6,107 bases of DNA. Source: Candidatus Brevefilum sp. (GTDB taxonomy: Bacteria > Chloroflexota > Anaerolineae > Anaerolineales > Anaerolineaceae). The notes below the pieces were generated by a model. That model was not told the DNA's origin, ran no database searches, and saw only the letters and a list, made by a program, of their open reading frames with translations. The stretch covers positions 1 to 6,107 of the forward strand of contig SLIC01000254.1 in the NCBI GenBank assembly GCA_007135845.1. The letters run 5' to 3'. The position numbers and the translations under genes are program-made. Shown here in pieces: positions 6,095 to 6,107 of the stretch (within the stretch, counting starts at the first letter, position 1; each line of letters opens with the position of its first letter).

Positions 6095-6107
6095 TGAAAG
6101 AGGGTTC
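6077..6107 (+). repeat. Direct repeat copy B, start of a probable third tRNA-derived unit
   Basis: This repeats the blocks of 5801-5832 up to the last base of the window (GTTTTATTTTAAG, then TGAAAGAGGGTTC). In the first copy this sequence leads into the anticodon-arm-like GGTTCGGG, so another broken tRNA-like unit may begin just beyond the edge. Confidence 0.7.

Overview
The window reads as a chromosomal segment of an environmental, probably anaerobic bacterium of intermediate GC content. A Chloroflexota/Anaerolineae-like origin is my best guess. It rests on the AfsR/LuxR-type STAND ATPase with TPRs, the DUF4395-thioredoxin pair, a tRNA gene without an encoded CCA, and dispersed repeats of the CTTCGCTCAGGACAGG type. 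This is an inference from style; no marker gene settles the taxonomy.

Left part (1-4087): a tightly packed two-gene unit on the + strand. The first gene encodes a very large signalling ATPase. Its N-terminal domain looks like a kinase/aminoglycoside-phosphotransferase fold with an intact catalytic loop, followed by a linker, an NB-ARC/STAND NTPase, a winged-helix region, a TPR array and the family's usual C-terminal tail. Its frame is open to the left edge, so the true start is probably outside the window. The second gene overlaps its 3' end and encodes a protein I cannot name; it has a Nudix-like pattern split by a long insertion. The pair resembles the STAND-based signalling or conflict modules of multicellular and environmental bacteria, with the ATPase as sensor and switch and the small protein as partner or effector. 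That role is inference.

Middle (4088-4587): no convincing protein gene. It holds a near-consensus sigma-70 promoter, a long nested hairpin and a strong intrinsic terminator whose 5' arm can also pair with an upstream segment. This could be a small RNA of about 220 nt or a terminator/antiterminator leader for the genes that follow.

Right-middle (4588-5528): a two-gene operon for a DUF4395 membrane protein with a CxxC at the end of a membrane segment and a membrane-anchored thioredoxin-like protein with CSVC. Together they suggest an envelope thiol-disulfide exchange pair.

Right end (5529-6107): a tRNA-Pro(CGG) gene with its own extended -10 promoter and terminator. It is followed by a scrambled second copy of the tRNA 3' portion plus its terminator, broken up by insertions of short GC-rich repeats, including three tandem 30-bp units. 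The last bases of the window start what looks like a third copy, at a 275-bp period.
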